Shown: one piece after another, positions 1 through 5,221 of the stretch
Layout: every line of letters starts with the position of its first letter
Numbering within the stretch: position 1 is the stretch's first letter
Assembly: GCA_964475955.1 (NCBI GenBank)
Contig: CAYYZY010000310.1
Coordinates: forward strand, 1-5,221
Direction of reading: 5' to 3'
Length of the DNA: 5,221 nucleotides
From: DATKZH01 sp964475955
GTDB taxonomy: Bacteria > Planctomycetota > Planctomycetia > Pirellulales > Thermoguttaceae
Notes under the pieces: model-generated
Seen by the model: only the letters and a program-made list of their open reading frames with translations
The model's database searches: none
Told to the model about the DNA's origin: nothing
Translations under genes and position numbers: made by a program

Positions 1-75
1 GAATGACATTCCGTCCTACCCACGTGCGCGCACCGTGCGCTGCGGCGAACGAAGGCTCCGTTCAACCCGGCTGGC
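1..75 (+). other. Leader region with three short dyads
   Basis: No gene end, and no recognisable -35/-10 pair, is visible. Three small symmetric elements occur: GAATG-A-CATTC at 1-11, GTGCGCGCAC (perfect palindrome) at 24-33 overlapping a GCGCAC-C-GTGCGC dyad at 28-40, and GAACG/CGTTC arms (47-51 and 59-63) able to form a small hairpin with a 7-base loop. Operator or leader function is only a possibility; in GC-rich DNA such dyads arise easily. Confidence 0.3.
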
Positions 76-81
76 AGGGAG
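76..81 (+). promoter_or_regulatory. Shine-Dalgarno-like ribosome binding site
   Basis: AGGGAG lies six bases before ATG 88 and supports that start. No competing in-frame ATG or GTG with a better site is seen upstream within the window. Confidence 0.6.
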
Positions 82-87
82 AACGCC

Positions 88-159
88 ATGCAACGCCGAC
101 TGGTTCCGACGATCGCGGCTGCGTGGGCGACGGCCGTGCTGGCCGCCGCCGTTTGTGCC
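88..159 (+). other. Signal peptide (Sec type I, predicted)
   Basis: The first 24 residues have a short basic N-region (QRR), a hydrophobic Ala/Val/Leu-rich core (about residues 9-22) and a V-C-A site before E25, fitting signal peptidase I cleavage after A24. C23 is preceded by V22, which does not fit a lipobox well, so a lipoprotein is less likely. There is no twin-arginine motif of the Tat consensus: RR at 3-4 lacks the following F-L-K context. The mature protein would start at EDWPTY. Confidence 0.85.
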
Positions 160-3100
160 GAGGATTGGCCCACCTATAAGCGAGACGCCGCCCGGAGCAG
201 CGTCACGGCCGAGCGCCTGGCGCTGCCGTTGGCCGAGCGGTGGACGTACCTGCCGACCCAGCCGCCCCGGCCCGCCTGGCCGGAGCCGGGCAAGGAACTC
301 CACCGGACCGACTTCGACTACGCCTTCCAGCCCGTCGCGGCCGGCGGGCTCGTCTACTTCGGCTCCTCGGCCGACGACACGGTGCGCGCCCTGGACGCCG
401 CGTCGGGCCGGCTCGTCTGGCGTTTCACGGCCGGCGGCCCGGTCCGCTTCGCGCCGACGGTCGCCCGGGGCAAGGCGTACGTCGCCTCGGACGACGGCTC
501 GCTCTACGCCCTGGAGGCCGAGACCGGCAAACTCCTCTGGCAGTTCCGCGCGGGGCCGAGCCGCGACCGCCTGCTGGGAAACGGCCGACTGATCGCACGC
601 TATCCGTGCCGCACCGGCGCGGTGGTGGTCGACGAGGTGCTGTACGTCACGGCCGGGATGTGGCCGACCGAAGGGGTTTACGTCTACGCGCTCGACGCCG
701 ACACGGGCGCGGAGCGGTGGTGCAACGATTCGAGCGGCAGCCTCTACATCGACCTGCCCCACGCCTTCGCCAGCGGGTTCAGCGGCGTGGCCCCGCAGGG
801 GTACCTGGTGGCCGCGGAGCACGTCCTGCTGGTCCCCACCGGCCGAAGCGTGCCGGCGGGCTTCGATCGTCGCACGGGCCGTTTGCTCCACTACAAGCCC
901 GAGAAGACGCACTATCACGGAGCGACGTACGGCGGCGGCGTGTGGTGTACCGCGGCCGGCGACCTGTATTTCAACACGAACAACCGGTTCCATAATCCGT
1001 CGCAGGCGCACGTGGGCGAGGCGGAGCCGTCGAGCCAGGACGGCACGATCGCCTATCCGCTGACTACCGGCGACCAACGGTGCCATCTCCGCGGGAAGTA
1101 CCGCGTGCTGGTCGGCGGCGACGTGGTCTACGCGGCGGGCAACGGCAGCATCGAGGCGATCGACCTCGACGTGATTCGCCGGAAGCGGCGGGTCGCGCCC
1201 GGCGACGCCCGGTGGAGCACGCCCCACGCGCCGCGCGTCTACTGCCTGGCGCTGGCCGGCGACGTGCTCCTCACCGGCAACCGCGATTGCCTGGCGGCCT
1301 TCGACGCCGCAACCGGCAAGCCGCTGTGGCGCGCCGAGCTCCAGGGCCGGCAGGTGCGCGGGATGGCCGTCGCCGACGGGCGTCTGATGGCCGCCACCCA
1401 GAAGGGCGAACTCCTCTGTTTCGGTCCGGAAGAGCACGGCGGCTCCCGGTCGAAGCACGTGAAGGAGGAACCCGCGGCGCCGACGATCACGGAGGCTGAG
1501 AAAGAGCGCGCCCGGGAAATCGTCGAACGGTCGGGCAAGTCGGAAGGCTACGCCCTGGTGGTCGGCGAGCCCGACAGCCGCCTGGCCGAAGCGCTCGCCC
1601 GGGCGACCGAACTGCACGTCGTCTGCCTGCTCCGCGATGCCGGGCAAGTGGCGGCACAGCGTGAGCGGCTTCTCGACGCCGGCCTGCTGGGGACGCGCGT
1701 CGCCGTACACGCCGCGGCGGCCCCGGACGGCTCGGGACTTCCGCCCTACTTCGCCGACCTGGTGGTCGTCTCCCAAACGGCCCCCGGCGCGTCGGCGGAG
1801 TCGTGCTACCGGGCCCTTCGCCCCTGCGGCGGGGCACTCGGTTTCCTCGGGTTCGAAGACGCGGCGCGGCGGGCGTTCCTCCGCGAGGCGAACGTCCCGC
1901 CGGGCGACGTTTCCAACGTGCCCGGCGCGTCGCAGACGTGCCCCACGATGCTCGTCCGCGGAAAGCTGCCCGGGGCGGGCGAGTGGCGCTACCCCTGGGC
2001 CGACGGCGGTCGGCGCGGCATCGGGAGCGAGAGCCGCGTGCGGTTCCCGATGGAGCTGCTCTGGTTCGGCGGGCCCGGGCCGGGCCGGTTGGTCGATCGC
2101 CATCTGATGGGCTCGCCCCCGGTATCGACCGGCGGCCGCGTGTTCATGGCCGGCGAGCACCACGTGCTGGCCTTCGACGCGTACAACGGGCGCGAGCTGT
2201 GGAGCCGGGCCGTCCGGGAGGTGGGGCGGAAGTACGCCCAATATTACTCCAGCAGCCTCGTGGCCGACGCGGAGAGCGTGTACGTCGTCGCGCACGACCG
2301 GTGCCTTCGCATGGACCAGGCCACCGGCGAAACGCTTCGAACCTACACCATCCCCGAGCCGGTCGTCCGCGAGACCGCGCCGCCCCGCGTGCCGAAGTAC
2401 GTCGACGTAGCGTGGCCCACGACGTGGCGGGTGGTCGGGCCGTTTGCGCCCGGCAAACCGCCGCTTGCGCGCGAGGTGCTCAAGACGGTGCCGGACCGCG
2501 TGAAGGTGAAAGGGAAGGAGTACGCCGCGGCCGAGTTGGAAGCCGTGGGCGACGTCCTCGATTTCACGGCCCTCTACGGCGGCTACGGCCTGAAGCCGCT
2601 CGCGCGGGGCGCGAAGCCGAGCGCGCATCCGCGCCGGGGAAAGCGGTTCAGCTACCACGACGTCGGCCGGATCTGCTACGCCTTTGCCAAGGTCGATTGC
2701 CCTAAGGGCGGCAAGCTGCTCGTCGGGGCGGGGGCCGACTGGGGGATGCAGTGGTTCCTCGACGGCGAACCCGTGTTCAACGCCCTGCGCAACGACAGCT
2801 CCTCCCGGCGCCGGGGCTTCTTCAAGCGCGAGCCCTGCTCGCCGGAGGATGAGTTCTTCGACGTCCACGTCGCCCCCGGCGAACACGTGCTCGCCGTGAT
2901 GGTCACCGCCGGCAGCCGCGGCTGGGCCCTGGCCTCCGCGAGCGTCGCCGACCGGGCGGAGGAGCTGATGCCCGTCGCCGCGGGCGAGAACCCGAACGTT
3001 CCCAACCTCCGCGACCTGGTTTGGGGATACCTCTCGGCGACCGACGATCTGGTGCTCGGCAGCTACAACGTGCCGGTCGCCGCCGGGCAACAGGCTGAAT

Positions 3101-5055
3101 CGCACCTGCTGTCGCGGTCGGAGAGCAAGGCGCTTTTCGCGCTCGATCAGCACGACGGCTCGCTTCGCTGGGCCTACCGGCCCAAGCCCGGCCGGGTCGT
3201 GGCGAACATCGAAATCGCCTTCGGCGACGGACGCCTCTTCCTGATCGACGGCACCTCGAAGGCCGACCTGGCGCGCGCCAGGCGGCGCAACGAGCCTATC
3301 GAGGCCGAACTGACGCTCGTGGCGCTCGACCTGGCCGACGGCTCCGAGGTTTGGCGCCAGGACGACGTCCCCATGCTGGGCGACCGCGACTCGCTCAGCC
3401 GGCTGAAGACGAACATCACGCACCTGTTCATGGGCCAGCCGAGCTGGGGGCACCTGGTCTACGCCGACGGCGTGGTCGTCTACGGCGCCAACGCGGCCTA
3501 CGACGCCGCCACGGGCGAGAAGCTCTGGCAGACCTCCACCCCGCCCGGAAAGCTGCCCGTCGTCTACGACGACCGCATCATCACCTCCAGCGGCGCCTGC
3601 GACCTGCGCACCGGCGAGCCGTGCATGACCCACGACGCGCTCACCGGCCGGCGCGTGCCGTGGCGTTACGCGCGGGCCTACGGCTGCGGCCCGGTGGCGG
3701 GGTGCCGGAACCTGCTTTTCTTCCGGTCCGGGGCCGACGGCTTCTTCGACATGCAGGCCGAGGGAACGACGAATTTCGGCGGCGTGCGCTCCGGCTGCGC
3801 GCGGACCCTGCTGGCCGCCAACGGGCTGCTGATCCATCCGCAGGGTTACAGCGGGTGCTGCTGTTCCTACAACTATAAGAGCAACCTGGCGCTCATCGCC
3901 GCGCCGGATCGCGGCGAAACGTGGTACGTGTTCCCCGCCCGGGCGAACGAGGGACCCGTCAAGCACCTAGCGGTCAACTTCGGCGCCCCCGGCGACCGCC
4001 GCGACGCGCGGGGGACCCCCTGGCTCGGCTTCCCACGCCCGATGCTCGACGCCGCCTGCCCCGCGCCCGTGGCCGTCTCCATGCCGAGGGCGGCCTGCAC
4101 GCATCGTCGCCGGGCGACGGCCGCGATCGAGGGTACCGACGCCCCCTGGATCCACAGCTCGGTGCTCAAGGGGGAGGGCCGGATCGCGATCGACCTGGCG
4201 CTGCGGCCCCAGGTCTTGCTGCCGAAGCGCGACGCCGCGGCTGGTCTCGACGGCAAGCTCGACGACGCCTGCTGGCGCGACGTTCGCGCGGTTCCCTTCC
4301 AGAACTCGCCGTTTTCGATGCTCGGCGCGGCGGTCGACTTCCGCACGTTCCGCGACTCCGAGAACGTCTATTTCGCCTACGAATGCGGATCGCCCGGCGG
4401 CGCCGACGACCGGTTGGAGATCTACGTGGCGGGGGCGGCAAGCGGCCAGGGCATCCTCCTGGTCATCCCGCGCGACGGGGAAGCCACGGCCACGTTCGGC
4501 ACGGTCGGCACGAGCCGGCGAGTCGACCCCGAGTGGAAAGGCCGCTGGCACTCCGCCGTGCAAGAGACCGCCGACGGCTGGGCCGCCGAAGTGGCCCTGC
4601 CGATCGCGACCCTCACCGAATCGGGGCTGGACTTGCGGCGGCTGCGGCTCAACTGCATGGCCCAGAGCCGAACGCCGTCGGGGCCGCAGGCCGTCTTCCT
4701 CACCGATCCGCGCTACGGCACCAAGTTCCGAAGCTGCGTGGGCTTTCGGCCCCTCGGCGGCGATCCCGGTCCGCCGCCCGAGGCGAGATCGTTTACCGTG
4801 CGCCTTCACTTCGTGGAGATCGACGGCGTCGGCCCGGGCGAGCGCGTGTTCGACGTGGCCCTCCAAGGCAAGACCGTGCTCGAAGGGCTCGACGTCGCGC
4901 GCGAGGCCGGCGGGCGCAAGCGGGCGCTGGTGAAGGAGTTCACGCACGTCGAAGCGCGCGAGCAGATCACCATCGAGCTCGCCCCCTCGGCCCGAGCGGG
5001 CGAGGCCGGCGCGCCGCCGACGATCTGCGGCGTGGAGGTGGTGGAGGGGCTTTAG
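88..5055 (+). CDS. Giant exported PQQ-like beta-propeller protein with methyltransferase-like, CBM9-like and malectin-like domains
   Basis: The frame is open for 1655 codons from ATG 88 to TAG 5053-5055. The start is supported by AGGGAG six bases upstream and an immediate signal peptide (residues 1-24) leading into EDWPTYKRDAARS, a typical opening of exported planctomycete propellers. Eleven PQQ-type blade motifs (like ALDAASGRLVW) end near residues 111, 151, 211, 267, 414, 705, 750, 1028, 1089, 1147 and 1179. Insertions split the propeller: a Rossmann domain resembling SAM methyltransferases (470-630) and a beta-sandwich (772-950). The C-terminus carries CBM9-like and malectin-like modules. 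No CxxCH haem motif or quinoprotein vicinal-cysteine active site is apparent, so the repeats are probably structural and PQQ binding is not implied. The mature protein has about 30 cysteines, many for an exported protein. TTA and TCA codons are absent and CTA occurs once (3967). A role in carbohydrate binding or surface assembly is inference; substrate unknown. Confidence 0.95.
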   Translation: MQRRLVPTIAAAWATAVLAAAVCAEDWPTYKRDAARSSVTAERLALPLAERWTYLPTQPPRPAWPEPGKELHRTDFDYAFQPVAAGGLVYFGSSADDTVRALDAASGRLVWRFTAGGPVRFAPTVARGKAYVASDDGSLYALEAETGKLLWQFRAGPSRDRLLGNGRLIARYPCRTGAVVVDEVLYVTAGMWPTEGVYVYALDADTGAERWCNDSSGSLYIDLPHAFASGFSGVAPQGYLVAAEHVLLVPTGRSVPAGFDRRTGRLLHYKPEKTHYHGATYGGGVWCTAAGDLYFNTNNRFHNPSQAHVGEAEPSSQDGTIAYPLTTGDQRCHLRGKYRVLVGGDVVYAAGNGSIEAIDLDVIRRKRRVAPGDARWSTPHAPRVYCLALAGDVLLTGNRDCLAAFDAATGKPLWRAELQGRQVRGMAVADGRLMAATQKGELLCFGPEEHGGSRSKHVKEEPAAPTITEAEKERAREIVERSGKSEGYALVVGEPDSRLAEALARATELHVVCLLRDAGQVAAQRERLLDAGLLGTRVAVHAAAAPDGSGLPPYFADLVVVSQTAPGASAESCYRALRPCGGALGFLGFEDAARRAFLREANVPPGDVSNVPGASQTCPTMLVRGKLPGAGEWRYPWADGGRRGIGSESRVRFPMELLWFGGPGPGRLVDRHLMGSPPVSTGGRVFMAGEHHVLAFDAYNGRELWSRAVREVGRKYAQYYSSSLVADAESVYVVAHDRCLRMDQATGETLRTYTIPEPVVRETAPPRVPKYVDVAWPTTWRVVGPFAPGKPPLAREVLKTVPDRVKVKGKEYAAAELEAVGDVLDFTALYGGYGLKPLARGAKPSAHPRRGKRFSYHDVGRICYAFAKVDCPKGGKLLVGAGADWGMQWFLDGEPVFNALRNDSSSRRRGFFKREPCSPEDEFFDVHVAPGEHVLAVMVTAGSRGWALASASVADRAEELMPVAAGENPNVPNLRDLVWGYLSATDDLVLGSYNVPVAAGQQAESHLLSRSESKALFALDQHDGSLRWAYRPKPGRVVANIEIAFGDGRLFLIDGTSKADLARARRRNEPIEAELTLVALDLADGSEVWRQDDVPMLGDRDSLSRLKTNITHLFMGQPSWGHLVYADGVVVYGANAAYDAATGEKLWQTSTPPGKLPVVYDDRIITSSGACDLRTGEPCMTHDALTGRRVPWRYARAYGCGPVAGCRNLLFFRSGADGFFDMQAEGTTNFGGVRSGCARTLLAANGLLIHPQGYSGCCCSYNYKSNLALIAAPDRGETWYVFPARANEGPVKHLAVNFGAPGDRRDARGTPWLGFPRPMLDAACPAPVAVSMPRAACTHRRRATAAIEGTDAPWIHSSVLKGEGRIAIDLALRPQVLLPKRDAAAGLDGKLDDACWRDVRAVPFQNSPFSMLGAAVDFRTFRDSENVYFAYECGSPGGADDRLEIYVAGAASGQGILLVIPRDGEATATFGTVGTSRRVDPEWKGRWHSAVQETADGWAAEVALPIATLTESGLDLRRLRLNCMAQSRTPSGPQAVFLTDPRYGTKFRSCVGFRPLGGDPGPPPEARSFTVRLHFVEIDGVGPGERVFDVALQGKTVLEGLDVAREAGGRKRALVKEFTHVEAREQITIELAPSARAGEAGAPPTICGVEVVEGL
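334..1422 (+). other. Propeller segment A (five PQQ-like blade motifs)
   Basis: Residues about 83-445. Repeats of the form (A)-hydrophobic-D-x-x-(T/S)-G-x-x-x-W occur at 101-111, 141-151, 201-211, 259-267 (FDRRTGRLL, lacking the Trp) and 404-414. The stretch LLGNGRLIARYPCRTGAVV (about 162-180), followed by GMWPTEGVYVYALDADTG and VPTGRSVPAGFDR, matches what I recall as conserved between blades in large planctomycete BamB-like proteins. The segment ends at LLCFGPEE (442-449) and a charged linker. It is a scaffold-type domain, with no catalytic residues evident. Confidence 0.8.
1495..1977 (+). other. Degenerate SAM-methyltransferase-like Rossmann domain inserted in the propeller
   Basis: Residues about 470-630 follow the class I methyltransferase order. 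A helix (EKERAREIVERSG) leads to a first strand and loop (YALVVGEPDSRLAEAL, loop at 493-497), a second strand (LHVVCLLRD, 509-517), a helix (QVAAQRERLLDAGLLG), a third strand (RVAVHAAA), a fourth strand (YFADLVVVS, 554-562) and an LRPCGG turn (577-582) like the LRPGG of the family. The glycine-rich SAM loop is GEPDS instead of GxGxG. The acidic residue expected at the end of strand 2 aligns with L515, although D517 is nearby. I infer that the fold is kept and that SAM binding is probably lost. Related propeller proteins, from memory, carry this insertion with an intact GCGDG-type loop. Confidence 0.6.
2035..2382 (+). other. Propeller segment B (two PQQ-like blade motifs)
   Basis: Residues about 650-765. 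Blade motifs are AFDAYNGRELW (695-705) and RMDQATGETLR (741-750, lacking the Trp). The segment begins with MELLWFGGPGPG, which looks like the point where the propeller resumes after the Rossmann insertion. It is short, so it can only add about two blades to segment A or C. Whether the three segments close into one or two propellers cannot be decided from sequence reading alone. Confidence 0.7.
2401..2937 (+). other. Beta-sandwich, galactose-binding-like domain (inserted)
   Basis: Residues about 772-950. The domain starts with WPTTWRVVGPFAPG (776-789), the usual entry of jelly-roll sugar-binding-like domains in PVC-group proteins. It continues to LLVGAGADWGMQWFLDGEPVF (877-897), a strand pair with an aromatic surface, and ends at FFDVHVAPGEHVLAVMVTAGSRGWALA. 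The closing pattern (GEHVLAV, then GS-GW) is common in galactose-binding-domain-like folds. No enzyme motif is seen. A ligand cannot be named, and a purely structural role is also possible. Confidence 0.6.
2965..3942 (+). other. Propeller segment C (four PQQ-like blade motifs, CCC motif)
   Basis: Residues about 960-1285. Blade motifs are ALDQHDGSLRW (1018-1028), ALDLADGSEVW (1079-1089), AYDAATGEKLW (1137-1147) and CDLRTGEPC (1171-1179). Near the end, GYSGCCCSYNYKSNLALI (1253-1270) contains three consecutive cysteines. I recall relatives having a C-x-C version followed by a Tyr and a Ser-Leu-Ala-Leu-like strand at this position. The cysteines may form disulfides or bind metal; this is inference. 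Confidence 0.75.
3952..4203 (+). other. Malectin-like domain, N-terminal half
   Basis: Residues about 1289-1372. VKHLAVNFGAPGDRRDARGT followed by PWLGFP (1291-1316), and later IEGTDAPWIHSSVLKGEGRI (1347-1366), correspond to the first part of malectin-like (di-glucose-binding type) domains in PVC proteins, which typically read LGxNFGAPGDR, then GTLWLDYP, then W-x-x-S-S-G-L-K-G. The remaining strands of this fold appear only after residue 1566, beyond the CBM9-like module. Sugar binding is inferred from family and not shown. Confidence 0.6.
4213..4761 (+). other. CBM9-like carbohydrate-binding domain
   Basis: Residues about 1376-1558. The entry signature LDGKLDDACWRDV (1387-1399) is characteristic of family 9 carbohydrate-binding-like modules. 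It is followed by AVDFRTFRDSENVYFAYEC, DDRLEIYV, and ADGWAAEVALPIATL, the usual order of strands ending in the W-x-x-E-V-x-I/L-P motif, then LRLNCMAQSRTPSG. Length (about 180 aa) fits the family. It lies between two pieces of a malectin-like fold. The ligand is unknown. Confidence 0.85.
4786..5052 (+). other. Malectin-like domain, C-terminal half
   Basis: Residues about 1567-1655. FTVRLHFVEIDGVGPGERVF (1569-1588) followed by DVALQGKTVLEGLDVAREAGG, ALVKEF and a final PPTICGVEVVEG match the second half of malectin-like domains, where Y-T-V-R-L-x-F-A-E and R-x-F-D-V-x-L-Q-G are conserved. At about 89 residues it is too short to be a complete malectin domain, which agrees with its first half lying upstream of the CBM9-like insertion. 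Confidence 0.75.
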
Positions 5056-5070
5056 CACGGGTCGCGCCGT

Positions 5071-5095
5071 CGTTCCCGCGCTTCACGTGGGCACG
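5071..5095. repeat. Imperfect inverted repeat (REP-like)
   Basis: The arms CGTTCCCGCG (5071-5080) and CGTGGGCACG (5086-5095) pair with one mismatch and one G-U around the loop CTTCA. The composition resembles the CGTTCCCACGC...GCGTGGGAACG palindromes that I recall as dispersed intergenic repeats in many bacteria. It starts 15 bases after the stop codon. Confidence 0.5.
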
Positions 5096-5102
5096 CGATT
5101 CT

Positions 5103-5119
5103 CCGACGCTCTGCGTCGG
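5103..5119. repeat. Perfect GC-rich hairpin with ACGCTCTGCGT core
   Basis: CCGACGC (5103-5109) and GCGTCGG (5113-5119) are exact reverse complements around a TCT loop. It could contribute to 3' end formation of the transcript, but no T-tract follows. The core also resembles dispersed palindromic repeats. Confidence 0.55.
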
Positions 5120-5124
5120 CCGCG

Positions 5125-5140
5125 GACGCGAAGCGGCGTC
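5125..5140. repeat. Short hairpin sharing GACGC/GCGTC arms with the preceding one
   Basis: GACGC (5125-5129) and GCGTC (5136-5140) flank the loop GAAGCG. The same five-base arms occur in the hairpin at 5103-5119, so the two could also pair with each other in an alternative fold. Confidence 0.35.
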
Positions 5141-5162
5141 ATGAGGGGCAAACCGTCGCGCT

Positions 5163-5208
5163 TTGCGAAGCAAAAAGAAGATGGCGGCGCCCTCTTGTTG
5201 CTTCGCAA
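5163..5208. repeat. Long inverted repeat, 11-bp perfect stem
   Basis: TTGCGAAGCAA (5163-5173) and TTGCTTCGCAA (5198-5208) are exact reverse complements. After one mismatch, four further pairs extend the stem inward (5175-5178 with 5193-5196), and the apical part holds a GGCGCC palindrome (5186-5191). No T-run follows on either strand within the window, so an intrinsic terminator is not well supported. A dispersed intergenic repeat or a structured RNA end is more likely. The stretch is visibly richer in A and T than the gene. Confidence 0.6.
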
Positions 5209-5221
5209 CACCGACGAATTT

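Noticed and set aside
16..3966. A 1316-codon open frame on the minus strand, antisense to the propeller gene
   Set aside because: It is exactly codon-aligned with the sense gene, where minus-strand stops would need TTA, CTA or TCA sense codons. These are nearly absent in this GC-rich gene (a single CTA at 3967-3969 ends the frame). Its translation is low-complexity Arg/Ala/Gly/Val-rich with no recognisable domain, whereas the plus-strand product is full of domain motifs.
88..5055. A PQQ-dependent dehydrogenase
   Set aside because: The blade repeats resemble PQQ-type repeats, but no haem-binding CxxCH motif or quinoprotein active-site arrangement is recognised, and the architecture is that of the non-enzymatic BamB-like class with sugar-binding modules.
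3967..5058. A 363-codon minus-strand open frame continuing the antisense frame
   Set aside because: It has the same cause as the larger antisense frame: it is codon-aligned with the sense gene and has no domain-like features.
5103..5119. Classical intrinsic terminator
   Set aside because: The hairpin is strong, but it is followed by GGCCGCGG-type sequence and not by a T-tract, so only a weak case remains.
5103..5140. CRISPR array or tandem repeat
   Set aside because: The repeated arms are only five to seven bases and are palindromic; there are no regularly spaced direct repeats with distinct spacers.
3921..5144. A 407-codon plus-strand open frame overlapping the end of the large gene
   Set aside because: The product is Arg-rich and low in complexity, as expected of a shifted reading of a GC-rich gene. 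The in-frame product there shows clear CBM9-like and malectin-like motifs.
5141..5221. Possible start of a next gene: ATG 5141 is open to the window end (27 codons)
   Set aside because: There is no ribosome binding site, and most of it is the 5163-5208 inverted repeat. Openness over 27 codons is not significant; sequence beyond the window is needed to decide.

Overview
The window is strongly GC-rich and is occupied almost entirely by one very large plus-strand gene (88-5055, 1655 aa). It encodes an exported multidomain protein of the PQQ-like (BamB-type) beta-propeller class. The modular build points to the Planctomycetota or a close relative in the PVC group: a secretion signal followed by a D-W-P-T-Y opening, propeller repeats interrupted by a methyltransferase-like Rossmann domain and a jelly-roll-like domain, then CBM9-like and malectin-like modules at the C-terminus. 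That taxonomic placement is an inference from domain architecture; there is no rRNA or marker gene here.

Layout: 1-87 is a short leader with three small dyads, a Shine-Dalgarno-like AGGGAG (76-81) and no recognisable promoter. 88-5055 is the giant CDS. Its approximate domain order is signal peptide (1-24), propeller segment A (about 83-445), charged linker, degenerate SAM-methyltransferase-like domain (about 470-630), propeller segment B (about 650-765), beta-sandwich sugar-binding-like domain (about 772-950), propeller segment C (about 960-1285), first half of a malectin-like domain (about 1289-1372), inserted CBM9-like domain (about 1376-1558), and second half of the malectin-like domain (about 1567-1655). 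5056-5221 is intergenic and unusually rich in inverted repeats, with four hairpin-forming elements in a row. The last is a perfect 11-bp stem spanning 5163-5208.

There is only one convincing gene, so no operon or multi-gene system can be shown. The protein probably sits outside the cytoplasm, combining a propeller scaffold with carbohydrate-binding-type modules. No catalytic site is evident, and the one enzyme-like domain appears to have lost its cofactor-binding motif. Points deserving a second look are the decayed methyltransferase domain inside a secreted propeller, the CBM9 module nested in a split malectin-like fold, the CCC motif near the end of the propeller, and the hairpin cluster downstream of the stop codon.
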